A stretch of DNA of 64,000 nt from Xanthostigma xanthostigma (taxonomy: Eukaryota; Arthropoda; Insecta; Raphidioptera; Raphidiidae). Below are positions 1 to 9,290 of this stretch, in pieces (the first letter of the stretch is position 1; every line of letters begins with the position of its first letter). Under the pieces are notes generated by a model. The model was not told the origin of the DNA. It was given only the letters and a program-made list of their open reading frames with translations, and searched no databases. Made by a program: the position numbers and the translations under genes. The stretch is taken from NCBI GenBank assembly GCA_963575645.1, contig OY754464.1:5642001-5706000 (forward strand), written 5' to 3'.

Positions 1-420
1 ACTTGGACAAACGTAATAAACAAACGTGGTGTTTTGTTTTAGTTCAATTTTGTTAGCACTCGAGCGCGTATCGTGTGAAGCCGTAACGCATACCGCCGTC
101 ACAAAATCCATCGTCACAGTACGCTTGGAAAATCAGCCGCGTGCGTGACAAAAGAAAGTTTAAAGGAGACTTGAAGATATAATAAGGTTACCAACCCCTT
201 GTATAGACATAGAAAGTCACAACTCCGGTAGAAGGTGATTGACTCAGGGAAACCCCTATAACTTATGTCACAGTTCGTCCGAAGTACCAACCTATAGATA
301 TACATATACGTTAATTAAACTGCATATTGTAAACATACCTGTAAATTACTGACACACACACACACACACACGAACGCACAGGGACCTGTGACCAAAAGGT
401 AAAGTTGCCTATGTCAAAGC
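1..420. other. Unassigned AT-rich DNA with an (AC)n run
   Basis: I recognise no gene here. The only simple structure is an (AC)10 microsatellite at 352-371. The flanking sequence does not match other repeats in the window. Confidence 0.6.
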
Positions 421-662
421 GTGTAGGCTTTCAATCTTCTCGGTTTCCGAGCTTGTAGGCCGTGGTCCATTGGCATTTCAACCTGACGTTTCGTCTGCAA
501 CTGCAGTACACATTATCGAAGGCGATGCGGCAGCGGTCGAAGTGTATACTTCTAAGCGGCTCACAGGTAAGTGTGTGAATGTCTAGATCAGTTATACACG
601 AAACGTCAGGTAGAAACACCAATGGGCCACGGCCTCTCAAGTTTCGGTTGAAGTCGGAGAAG
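421..662. mobile_element. Penelope-like inverted terminal-repeat remnant (diverged copy)
   Basis: Two inverted arms face each other: 450-494 (ending CTGACGTTTCGT) and 598-646 (beginning ACGAAACGTCAGG). Both contain the CCGTGG...CCATTGG block also seen at 51442-51665. That block, with GAAACGTCAGG next to it, resembles the pLTR of Penelope-like retroelements. The spacer of about 100 bp between the arms is diverged. I see no clear target-site duplication. The family assignment is inference from motif memory; the inverted arms and the similarity to 51442-51665 are visible. Confidence 0.5.
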
Positions 663-1287
663 GGGAAGCATTACGTTTTTCGTCCGATCGAGAATAATTT
701 GCTTTACCGCGTCTAAAAGAGTTTCATTTAAAAAAAAAACAGTTGTGTGGTTTTAAGAAACCACGACGCAAGTGAAACTTTTATTGGATTGTAGGCGTTG
801 GATTGTAGACACTTATCCATCACGATTAATTATAAACAACAATATTCACACGAATACACGAATAAGAACATGTAAACACTGTACAGCACTTGCCCGCATG
901 ACAGACTGACTATGTGTTATACATACTACACGGTCAGCTGATGCTAACCATGGGCGCCGCCATATTGGCCTTGGCTGCTCTACCGAGCGCCTACTCCGAA
1001 CGCCTTTCACTTTACCCCTACTCCGCGGCCGCCTGTAATGCGACATGCAACAGACGGTCAGAAAAATTCGGGGCGATAGAATAAAAGTTTCACTTTAAAA
1101 AATAATTTTAATTCTGACAAGAATTTCTGCCACTCAGCACAAGTTTAAAGCATAATTGTTTGCGAAACAGGGTTTTGCTAATTTAACGTTAATTTTAATT
1201 TAGCGGGACGGCATTGTCTGAATGTGAATCAACCTTTATTTATTTCACAAATTCGACATACACGGTTTTATCTTTTAGCTACAAAAT
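663..1287. other. Unassigned non-coding DNA
   Basis: No supported gene or named repeat. The stretch 940-1030 is more GC-rich than its surroundings and contains an open frame of 66 codons on the minus strand without recognisable domains. Confidence 0.5.
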
Positions 1288-1427
1288 GTTGTTGATATGG
1301 CTGCTATGGAAAAAATTAATGCATTACAGAAAATGCCTACGCATTGGGCGCCCGGTCTATGTTGCATTTTATGTGGAACGATTTTCTGTAATGCATTAAT
1401 TTTTTCCATAGCAGCCATATCAACAAA
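1288..1427. mobile_element. Fold-back MITE, hairpin family H (best copy)
   Basis: This is a near-perfect hairpin of about 140 bp. GTTGATATGGCTGCTATGG opens it and CCATAGCAGCCATATCAAC closes it, with GCATTACAGAAAAT and ATTTTCTGTAATGC inside the arms. Diverged copies lie at 30833-30960, 43816-43926 and 50652-50806, all sharing the core TTCCACATAAAATGCAACATA or a close variant. No coding potential. The superfamily is unknown. Confidence 0.75.
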
Positions 1428-1587
1428 ACTCATGTATCTATATATTGTGTCTTAAATGAAATTCATACTGTATATTTGTGTTCACGGGAAAATGAGATTC
1501 TCGATTTATTTGACGTACAAAGTGGAAAACGTGACAAATTGTCCGCCTAGCAAACAAGCTAACTATTAGCTAGCTCTTACTATAGAG

Positions 1588-2060
1588 CAGTGATGGCGAA
1601 CCTATGACCCGAAGGTCAGGCACTGACCCACGCAGGCTTTTGAAATGACCCCTTTAAAAAAATGCGATTTTTGACGAAAACCGAAATCTTTCGGAACTTT
1701 GGAAAATTCATCATGCTTACAGAAAAAAACACGCTGAATCCAATGAGCACAAAGAAACGTCTGTGTGCCTTTTGGTTTAGAAGTTATTTGCGTGTATAGT
1801 TTTCAGAAAATCATATAAAACCTCCGATGGGCCGTAGTTTCCAAACTAAAAGCGATACAGACGTTTGCTTACGCTCATTGAATTCAGCGTATTTTTTCTG
1901 TAAGCATTCTCAATTTCAAAAGTATATGAAAGAATTCGATTTTTGCAATTTTTTCAAGGCATACCCCTTTAAAAATGCGATTTTTGACGAAAACCGAAAT
2001 CTTTAGGAACTTTGGGAAAATCTTCATGATTTTAGAAAAAAATACGCTGAAATCAGTATG
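1588..2060. mobile_element. hAT-like terminus with internal direct and inverted repeats
   Basis: CAGTGATGGCGAACC at 1588 looks like a hAT 5' end. A segment of about 75 bp (AAAAATGCGATTTTTGACG...) occurs at 1658-1736 and again at 1971-2056. Between the copies, 1713-1764 and 1857-1908 form an inverted pair around TTACAGAAAAAA / TTTTTTCTGTAA. No matching 3' terminus was found, so the element is truncated or the end has decayed. Confidence 0.45.
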
Positions 2061-2067
2061 GTCGTAA

Positions 2068-2453
2068 ACAGATTTTAATGAAATTTTGTAAATGTATCTT
2101 GCTTGGTGCAACTTACGCTATAGGATAGTTTTTATTAAATATTTTGTACAAAATTACAGTATTTTCTCAAAAAAACTTGTTTTAGTAACTCGTAACGACA
2201 TCTGATAGAACTTATTCAAAGCTAAATAGCTTTGAGTAAATATTATCAGAAGTCAGTTTTGTTGTTTGCTTCTAAACTAATATTAGTTCAGAAGCAACGA
2301 ACAAAACTGTTTTAGTACCAAATAGCGACATCTGTTAGAACTCGCAATTTGCCCAAAGCTATTAGTTCAGACGCCGGGCCGCAAACGAAATGCTTTTTTC
2401 AGAATTATATCTATCGCACTCGAATCTCGATTGAAACCGGGACGGACTGCTAT
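2068..2453 (+). mobile_element. Helitron-type non-autonomous element, family F3
   Basis: This copy matches 41050-41456 (opposite strand) along its length. Shared blocks include TTTTAATGAAATTTTGTAAATG, the repeated ACATCTGATAGAA/AGCTATTAGTTC units, and GATAGATATAATTCTG near one end. It contains a local palindrome at 2253-2308 (CAGTTTTGTTGTTTGCTTC ... GAAGCAACGAACAAAACTG). The 3' end reads GGGACGGACTGCTAT, a decayed version of the CTAG-type end of related families. No protein. Confidence 0.55.
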
Positions 2454-2454
2454 A

Positions 2455-2680
2455 ATATTATAAAGAAGTAAAGTTTGTAAGGAAGCAATCTCCGAAACTA
2501 CTCATCCGATTACAATTTTTTTTCATCAATATTTAGAATGGACCTTGAGGATGGATACAGGCTATATATTTTCGCGTTTAAAAAAAAAACGCTTTTCGTG
2601 GAGACCAATTTTGCAACGCAAGTCGACGAAAAAACGGCGACAATCTACAAATTCGGGCGAAGCCGAAGCGGACCGCTAGT
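2455..2680 (+). mobile_element. Helitron-type non-autonomous element, family F1
   Basis: The copy runs from TAAAGAAGTAAAGTTTGT to GGACCGCTAGT. A CTAG end followed by T is the expected Helitron 3' signature. Other F1 copies lie at about 3895-4306, 39838-40000, 40002-40230 and 63182-63446. The element has no ORF; it directly abuts the F3 copy on its left. Confidence 0.65.
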
Positions 2681-3429
2681 AATTATTATAGAATCGAGCC
2701 TCCTCTAGTTCGGCACTGGCGTCGCACCAACACTACACTCACCGGTGTCAGTCAGTAAAAATATTTACACTCGACATTTGAAAACACGGACATTTTAAAT
2801 GGATATGTGTTAAGGTAAACGGGATGTCGGTTTTTCCCAGAACTGCACCGACATCTGATTTGGGCGTACTGTGAAAAGCAGTGGTAACTAAACGGTTTAA
2901 TAAATCTTAACACACTACATAAGGTAGGACGCGTCCCTCTAAATAGGTCATATGCATGAGACTCCAAATTGGTTTAAATTTTTATTTCGAAATATATTTT
3001 AGTTCCTGATCATATCGTAATGGTTATTTTATTAATCTAATCACTGAAAAAAATAGAAATAATAAAAAAGAAATGTAGAAAACACGCGCTATTTTCGAAT
3101 TTTCAAAACGCAGCGTGACGTCAGAGTATATATCAACAACAGTTTCCATGACGACTGTGTCGTCTCACAGTAAGATTGTCAGTATTTAGAGAAAACAACA
3201 AATAAACTTCATTTAGAACATTGACAATTTGACATCAAGGTTGACATGCATCATATATCATGACGTCACATACCTAAGCCCGCCAACATGGCCGATTATT
3301 TAAACTGTCTAGTTTTGAATATGAAACTTCATATTTTTTTCTTGATAATATTACATTTTTAAATGATTATCAATTTTTTCCGTATTATGGTTGACTAAAT
3401 AATCTATTAAAAATATTAAAAAAAACTGT
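2681..3429. other. Unassigned non-coding DNA
   Basis: No gene and no element boundary seen. A GC-richer patch with TGACGTCA at 3260-3295 resembles the sequence near 49795-49835 but is too short to call. Confidence 0.5.
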
Positions 3430-3835
3430 CTAAAGGTCGCTGTACGCTAAAATTGGTTGCTAGGTTTCCAGCATGCTGTGGCGCTGAATTTCGTGACGGT
3501 TTTTGTGTGTCCGCGCTTCACACGATGCGTATATTTTGAAGCTGGCTTTGTAGATGGGTTTGGTGCGAACGTTAACACAAGTGAACGTTTATTGTCTCTG
3601 AACAGAACACACACTATGACGCCGTGTTTGCCCACGACGCCCACGTGACAGGATACTGTTTTCTGATTGGCTCCTGATCAGAACCAGCAGAGAAGCAGGC
3701 GCGAAAAATAGCCCCGGTTCTAATTTTGAAATTCAGCTTGTAACCACGCAAGGAAGCCCGCAGTGACGTCATTTCCATTAGAAGTCCTATAGCAGTGGTT
3801 CCAGCGACAAAACCAGCTTTGTGTGCAAGATGATA
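3430..3835 (-). mobile_element. Harbinger-related non-autonomous remnant
   Basis: The stretch 3640-3780 matches 20180-20330 in inverted orientation (CACGTGAC, GGTTCTAATTTT, GGAAGCCCGCAGTGACGTCATTTCC). The right edge, AACCAGCTTTGTGTGCAAG at about 3810-3830, corresponds to the terminal repeat of the element at 20119-21470, although diverged. A third related patch is at about 34500-34645. Confidence 0.5.
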
Positions 3836-3894
3836 GGGATTAGGCTGCATCCACATCGAACCCGTATTTCTCCTGATCCGGTGTGGGCCGATTT

Positions 3895-4306
3895 TTCACC
3901 AAGGATCTGCAGGAGGGACATAGGCTATATATTGTCGCGTTAAAATAAAATGAAGATTGACTCTATTCAATAAATAGAGTAACTGTGATCCATTGAAGTT
4001 AATGATGAGTATTTGGAAAGAATTCCGTGGCATAAGGATCGAAAATGAAGCAATACTGGGACTTTTTTAAACTTGCATTTAATACTAACGTTTCGATACT
4101 CTGAAGATGATACAAAACGTATCGAAACGTTAGTATTAAATGCAAGTTTAAAAAAGTCTCAGTATTGCTTCATTTTCGATCCTTATGCCACGGAATTCTT
4201 TCTAAATACTCATCGTTAAAATAAAAGTGCTTTTCGTGCAACGTAAGTCGACGAAAAAACGGTGGCAATCCATAAATTCGGGCGAAGCCGGACCGAACCG
4301 CAAGTT
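3895..4306 (+). mobile_element. Helitron-type F1 copy split by an insertion
   Basis: The left part (to 3950) and the right part (from 4216) are contiguous pieces of the F1 consensus: CATAGGCTATATATTGTCGCG on the left, GCTTTTCGTG...CGGTGGCAATC...GAAGCCGGACCG on the right. The junction sequence TTAAAATAAAA is present on both sides of the insertion. The right end is CCGCAAGT instead of CCGCTAGT. Confidence 0.65.
3951..4215. mobile_element. Palindromic insertion, probably Penelope-like, with 11-bp TSD
   Basis: A 265-bp insert inside an F1 Helitron. It is flanked by TTAAAATAAAA at 3940-3950 and 4216-4226. Two arms of about 95 bp, from GATGAGTATTTGG to the middle and back to CTAAATACTCATC, form a nearly perfect palindrome. 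The centre reads CTGAAGATGATACAAAACGTATCGAAACGTT. The left side carries about 50 extra bp beyond the palindrome. Inverted terminal repeats plus a one-sided extension and a long TSD fit a Penelope-like element; this is inference. Confidence 0.6.
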
Positions 4307-4986
4307 TGTTAATGTATACTGGTACAGGAATATAAACAGAGCTGGTTATGTGAATCGTAGTTATAAAAATTTTGCACGGCGCTGTATTATTTTGCTGCCA
4401 GCGATCACGAATAGCTAAGATCTGGCGTGACTTCGAATCTGGGTTTGGGGGAAAAATCTGTTATTTTTTGGACATTGTTAAATAATTTACTACATCAATA
4501 ATTCAACCTTGAAATTGTAGAAATATGTAATAAGATGTTTTTTTTTGCTTAAAAATGTTTTCTTTCATAAATGGCAATTTTTAAATTTTTTGATGTGAAA
4601 CTCCCAACCAAACGCGCCGTTTGGTTGGGAGCAAAACCGTGCAATTGGCGCGACAATTTTATGGGAGGACGTCACGTTTGTGTGCGTTGGATTAAACATG
4701 GCTTTAGTTGAAGGCGACATCTAGATTACAGGGCGAAATTTAATTACTACTTTAGGTACTAGTATTTCGTTATTTGATTGATCGTGACGCTTGCTTTGTG
4801 TATGCGTTGAACTATAACTTGGCTTTTGTAGAACTTTGTTAAATGGTAGGGCGTTTAGTTACTAGAATATCGCTTAAATTTATGTTTTTGGTCAAATTGG
4901 TTATGTATTTTGTTAAAATCAGTTAATTTTCACAAAAAAAAGTTTGTGACGTATTTACATCACAGAATAAATATTGTACTCAAATC
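4307..4986. other. Unassigned AT-rich DNA with a short hairpin
   Basis: No gene. The hairpin CTCCCAACCAAACGC/GTTTGGTTGGGAG lies at about 4606-4632, followed by GCAAAACCGTGCAA. The same GCGCGTTTGGTTGGGAG-TAAAACCGTGCAA motif recurs at 38399-38450, so it is a piece of a dispersed repeat. Confidence 0.5.
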
Positions 4987-5141
4987 TTTGATTAACGTCT
5001 GATTAGAACTCTTCAATAAATAAAATTATCGACCAATTTTTCAGACAATATATTAACAAAATATAATTAATACATTAACGTTTCGATTATATTTTGTTAA
5101 TATATTGTCTGAAAAATTGGTCGATAATTTTATTTATTGAA
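4987..5141. mobile_element. Fold-back element, family P2, copy 1
   Basis: Arms 5012-5067 and 5086-5141 are inverted copies (TTCAATAAATAAAATTATCG ... CGATAATTTTATTTATTGAA) around TTAACGTTTCG. The outer TTTGATTAACGTCTGATTAG tract is shared with copies at 5752-6020 and 32385-32515. No ORF. Superfamily unknown; possibly Penelope-like, judged by the AACGTTTCG centre. Confidence 0.7.
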
Positions 5142-5600
5142 TAAATATTGTAGTTACTGAAAAAAATTATTTTCGCGAAACTTATATGAACTATTTTGCA
5201 ATAAAAACTATAGTTTTTACGGCTGAAACCGAAACCGAAATTTCATGTTTTCGTGGAAAAAATTAAAAATTAAACATTATCATAATCAGTCTTTTTTCTC
5301 ATTTTTAAATTAATCACATATTAATCATTCAGTCTCTGATATTTTAACTAATCATTAACTTTAGGAGGCATAAAGACACTTCGTGTCGCTCTAAGCTGCA
5401 CCGAACATGTCTGATTTCAGCGCAAAACCTACCAAATGTAGTTCCTGTTTCGGCTGGATGCCAGCCGAAACCAGTTTTTTTGCCGAAACTAGGCCGAAAC
5501 CGAAAGTTTGATCGGATACTAAATTTTTAATATAAATTACACTTATACGCTAGAAACATCAAACTTATTGGAATATTTAAAGGATGAATCCTGGTGGCAT
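5142..5600. other. Non-coding DNA with CCGAAACCGAAA motifs
   Basis: GGCTGAAACCGAAACCGAAA (about 5221-5240) and GTTTCGGCTGGATGCCAGCCGAAAC with GGCCGAAACCGAAA (about 5448-5503) suggest the two ends of a small decayed hAT-type element. I could not define a TSD, so I leave it unassigned. Confidence 0.35.
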
Positions 5601-5700
5601 AGGATCGATGAACTAAGCAAATATTGAAGGTTTTTTTATTGCATTTTATTGTCTGACGTTTCGGAAATCTTTATGCCATCTTCGGAGAATCAATGCTGTC
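5601..5700 (-). mobile_element. Penelope-like pLTR fragment
   Basis: On the minus strand the segment reads CTCCGAAGATGGCATAAAG...TTTCCGAAACGTCAG. This is the same CYGAAGATG-stem-GAAACGT arrangement as the centre of 3951-4215. Only one copy is present here, without a facing arm. Confidence 0.4.
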
Positions 5701-5751
5701 TGTTTTTCACAATCAAACTTATAAAAAAATGTAACTAAATTAATTTATCAA

Positions 5752-6020
5752 ACCTTTGATTAACGTCTGTTTAGAAACTCTTCAATAAATAAAATTATCG
5801 ACCAATTTTTCAGACAATATATTAACAAAAAATATATAAATTCAATACATGTTTTTGGTGCTTCTTCAGAACTGATCTAAAAATATAAAAATTAATTAAT
5901 ATTTAGTGTCTAATTAGTTTTTTAATAAAACTCGTTTAAAGTTAATGTATTGAATTTATATTAGATATTTTTTGTTAATATATTTGTCTGAAAAATTGGT
6001 CGATAATTTTATTTATTGAT
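5752..6020. mobile_element. Fold-back element, family P2, copy 2
   Basis: The outer arms (5752-5850 and 5941-6020) match P2 copy 1. The inner loop is longer and on the minus strand holds TTCTGAAGAAGCACC, the counterpart of TTCTGAAGAAGATCC in the third copy. The GAAAC that follows in that copy is lost here. Confidence 0.7.
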
Positions 6021-6329
6021 AAATTAATTTATCACTAACTAGATTTAAAAAAAAATTTTGATAAAAACAAAAATATTTTCCCCCCTTTCGTAAACTAAAT
6101 TCGAGGGACATACAGTCTATATGAGGTCATATTTTCTAAGTCATTTTCAATGACTCAACAGCCAGTCACAATCTAGTTTTGCTAACAGAAGATAAACTTG
6201 AACTTTTCACTTTCGTGCTGCCAGTAAGAAAGGACTGACATTTCCTGCAACACGTTCAATGATGCACAATGCAATTCTCGAGTTTCCGCACGGATATGGA
6301 CATTTCCATACGTCTAAAATGCAGTGGCG

Positions 6330-6540
6330 GCGACAATAAAAATACTGACAGGACTGCAGACATTCACACACTCGTGCATAATTTTTTTATTGCGCAATTA
6401 TAAACATTTTGACAGAACCGCAGATTTCCGCACATTTTTAAACGTTTGTTGCGCAATTTTTTATTGAGTAATTATAAAAAAAACCTGACAGAAGCGCCGG
6501 TATTATTATTATTATTATTGCGCAATTATAAAATTGCACG
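6330..6540. repeat. Degenerate tandem repeat, unit about 60-75 bp
   Basis: Three to four decayed units contain TTGCGCAATTATAAA followed by CTGACAG/TTGACAGAA and a CGCAG or GCGCCGG block, for example 6395-6450 and 6450-6520. An (ATT)6 run follows at 6501-6519. Units differ strongly, so this is an old array. Confidence 0.45.
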
Positions 6541-7771
6541 TTGTGTCAATCAAAAATCCTGAAATTGTCTCTTAAATTAATTACGCAACTATAACGTGGA
6601 TTGGCTATTTACTGAAAATGCGTCTTTTTTCATTGCAAAATTTCGCTGCAACTTTAAGAAACGGGGATGAAACAGTCTATAATTTTCTTTCTGCTCAACT
6701 TCCTATTATGATTTAAGGATGTATATTGAGATGTACAGACGCAGACAAAAGTATGTCCATAATCACAAAATATAAGATAGTACTATCAACGACGACAAAT
6801 TGTACCAAAACTTCTATTTCGGTACAATTTGTTAGACAGCAATACTTACTTATGAGTGAGTAACTATAGCATGGAAGATATCGTGACAGCGTCGCAGTTG
6901 AACAATAATTAAACAATTTCATAGGTTATTTGTCTAAAGTAAGCGGTAGTTATAGTAAAAAAAATGTTTATGAACTCCATGACTGCGCTGTTGTGAAGTG
7001 TGAACACAATAACAGATTTTTTTTCTTTGTTATACTATGTCAATATTTTTGAAGTTGGAATGATCCTGTCGCTCAAATGGCTGGAATTTTTTTTACGGAC
7101 TTAACCCTTATTTACGTCCCCGGCAATGTGCTACTAAATTGTAATGATATATGAGATCAACGCTCGACAAGATAAACCTTGAATTTAATAACAGTTATAA
7201 AGAAAATTATAGGCTTTCATATGAAAAAAATCAAACAAAAAAAATTTGTCAAACGTCACCTATCAATTTATATTAAATTTAGTTGTTTTTCAATTATATT
7301 TATGATGTCTGAAGTTTAAACACAGGCGAAGTAATTACTTTAATCTACTTAAAATAATACTTTTTAGTTACTGTCATTTCATGGCCAACGATATATTATT
7401 ATAATTATTAAGTATGAGTATTTGTGGTTATTAATGACAAAGCATAATTTATCGTTGCAAACATTTTAAGTAACTAGCCGTTTTTATCCGGCGTCGTTCG
7501 AGAATAACACTCTCCTCTTATCAAAGCGTAAAACCAATGTCCTCAAATTCAAAAGAGTCAACCCTGCAGAACACTCATTTAAAATGTTCGCGCGCCGCCA
7601 AACATGAAAATTCGATGCAGTGACGTCAGGTCACGTGACTCGGCGTTGTGGCGCGAATTTTAAAAAGTCATATTTCCCCATGCGTGCTTTAAACCGATGC
7701 TGCATATTTTCAATGTTTTGTTTTAAATATATATATTTATGCGCGACTTAAACATTTTATTTTTTATTATA
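6541..7771. other. Unassigned AT-rich DNA with one short dispersed repeat
   Basis: No gene. The segment 7033-7095 (TTTTTGAAGTTGGAATGATCC-TGTCGCTCAAATGGCTGGA) is one of four copies of a short repeat (others at 22887-22950, 48540-48600 and 25925-26000, the last two inverted). Confidence 0.5.
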
Positions 7772-8472
7772 CAGGGTGAGGCACATAAAGTGTTACAGAG
7801 CAATAGCACTCAAACTATTGATCATATCCAAAAATGTTTCAGACAAAAGTTTTAGTGTTCGAGAAGGTCGTCATACTGGACCACCCTATTTTTTTATCGG
7901 TGGAGGCGCTGAAACTACGTCAAGGTCAACTTCACTTTTTTTAACGAAACCATGTATTTTTTTTCGATGACATTATTAGCGATTTTAAGACGAATTCAGC
8001 AACCTACAACACAAGGTCATTTAAATTATTTTATTTTTATTTATTTCAAAAAAATTCAAAATTTTTATTTTTAGAATATTCTGTTCAATATTTAGAATAT
8101 TCAAAATAGTCACGTATGTACCGAAATTATACCACAAATGTCATCATTTCGAGCATCTTCCAAGCAAAGGTTAGTGGATCCTTTAAAAGTGAATATTCCG
8201 ATATGTTTAGATTTTTCGACTACGGTTTTGCATGATTAGAATGACCTTGTGTTGTAGGTTGCTGAATTCGTCTTAAAATCGCTAATAATGTTATCGAAAA
8301 AAAAAAAATATATGGTTTCGTTTAAAAAAGTGAAGTTGACCTTAACGTAGCTTCAGTGCCTCCACCGATAAAAAACTAGAGTGGTCCAGTATGATGGCCT
8401 TCTCGAACACTAAAACTTTTGATCAATAATTTGAGTGCTATTGTTCTGTAACACTTTATGTGCCTCACCCTG
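7772..8472. mobile_element. 701-bp TA-flanked inverted-repeat element
   Basis: CAGGGTGAGGCACATAAAGTG begins the element and CACTTTATGTGCCTCACCCTG ends it, each preceded or followed by TA. The arms (7772-8020 and 8241-8472) are about 230-250 bp and pair over nearly their whole length. A TA target and CAGGGTG terminus fit the Tc1/mariner superfamily; no transposase is left. Similar ends occur at 24576-24998 and 36190-36669, but the interiors are unrelated. Confidence 0.8.
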
Positions 8473-8474
8473 TA

Positions 8475-9011
8475 TATGAACACTCAGTATCATACTGAGT
8501 GTATAACTATGCAAAGTATTATTACAAATAATAATTAATTAATAAGTACTGTAAATATCAGTCCCATATTCAACAAACATTTTACTGTACTTACTGTGTT
8601 AAACTGGATATTGCAAAACTTGAGCGCCTGCGGAACTTTTATAAACACTCGCACATACAAATTAAAATGGCGTGATTTCTTATGTAACTAATAAATCATA
8701 CAATCTTATATTCACCATCATAATAGCATCTCATGGAAAGACCACCATGTCAACAACAAACTAACTGCACTTGTATATTTCTTTAATAATAATTATCGTA
8801 CGTAAATGACCTTCATACAGCGTTCGATTTAGCATAAAACGTAATTTTTATCACAAAACGAAAGGTTTCATTTACTGTTAATGTATTAGAAAAAAAATAT
8901 TTTAAACTCTTTATTTTACACTGAAAGATGGTCAGGCAGAGACTGGTTTCTAAACTTAAATAAAATACCACCAATGTACAAAAATGAGTACATAATAATA
9001 TTACAAAATCC
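8475..9011. other. Unassigned AT-rich DNA
   Basis: No gene. ACTCAGTATCATACTGAGT, a short perfect-arm hairpin, directly follows the preceding element at about 8481-8499. Confidence 0.5.
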
Positions 9012-9016
9012 GTAAT

Positions 9017-9219
9017 AGTGCTAACACACGGTCGAACTTGGTCCGGTCCGACAACGGACATGGTACGGCGGATCAAGTTCGCTGGTTGCAACAGACAACC
9101 GAATCTGTTCCCATCGAACCGGGCGGACACGCAGACTACTGTATAGACGAACAGATTTGGTACGGAGCGGACCAAATCCGCTGTCCGCTTCGAACCAAGT
9201 TCGACCGTCTGTTAGTACT
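9017..9219. mobile_element. GC-richer MITE with 5-bp TSD
   Basis: The arms AGTGCTAACACACGGTCGAAC and GTTCGACCGTCTGTTAGTACT are inverted copies, extending imperfectly inward through GGTCCGGTCCG / CGGACC blocks. The flanks carry GTAAT at 9012-9016 and at 9220-9224. The base composition is distinctly more GC-rich than the flanks. No coding capacity. Superfamily not determined. Confidence 0.7.
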
Positions 9220-9290
9220 GTAATATACAACATTTATGCAAGGTTAGTAGACTATAAAGGTTGTCTTTATCTGACCAATCAGCGTAATTA

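Noticed and set aside
1588-2060. Complete hAT element starting at 1588
   Set aside because: No matching 3' terminus or TSD found downstream.
4086-4125. Complete hammerhead ribozyme
   Set aside because: CUGANGA and GAAA with a stem II are present, but I cannot form stem I with a cleavage triplet; kept only as a partial resemblance.
8813-9175. 120-codon minus-strand frame
   Set aside because: Half of it lies in the GC-richer MITE at 9017-9219; composition changes at the MITE edge.
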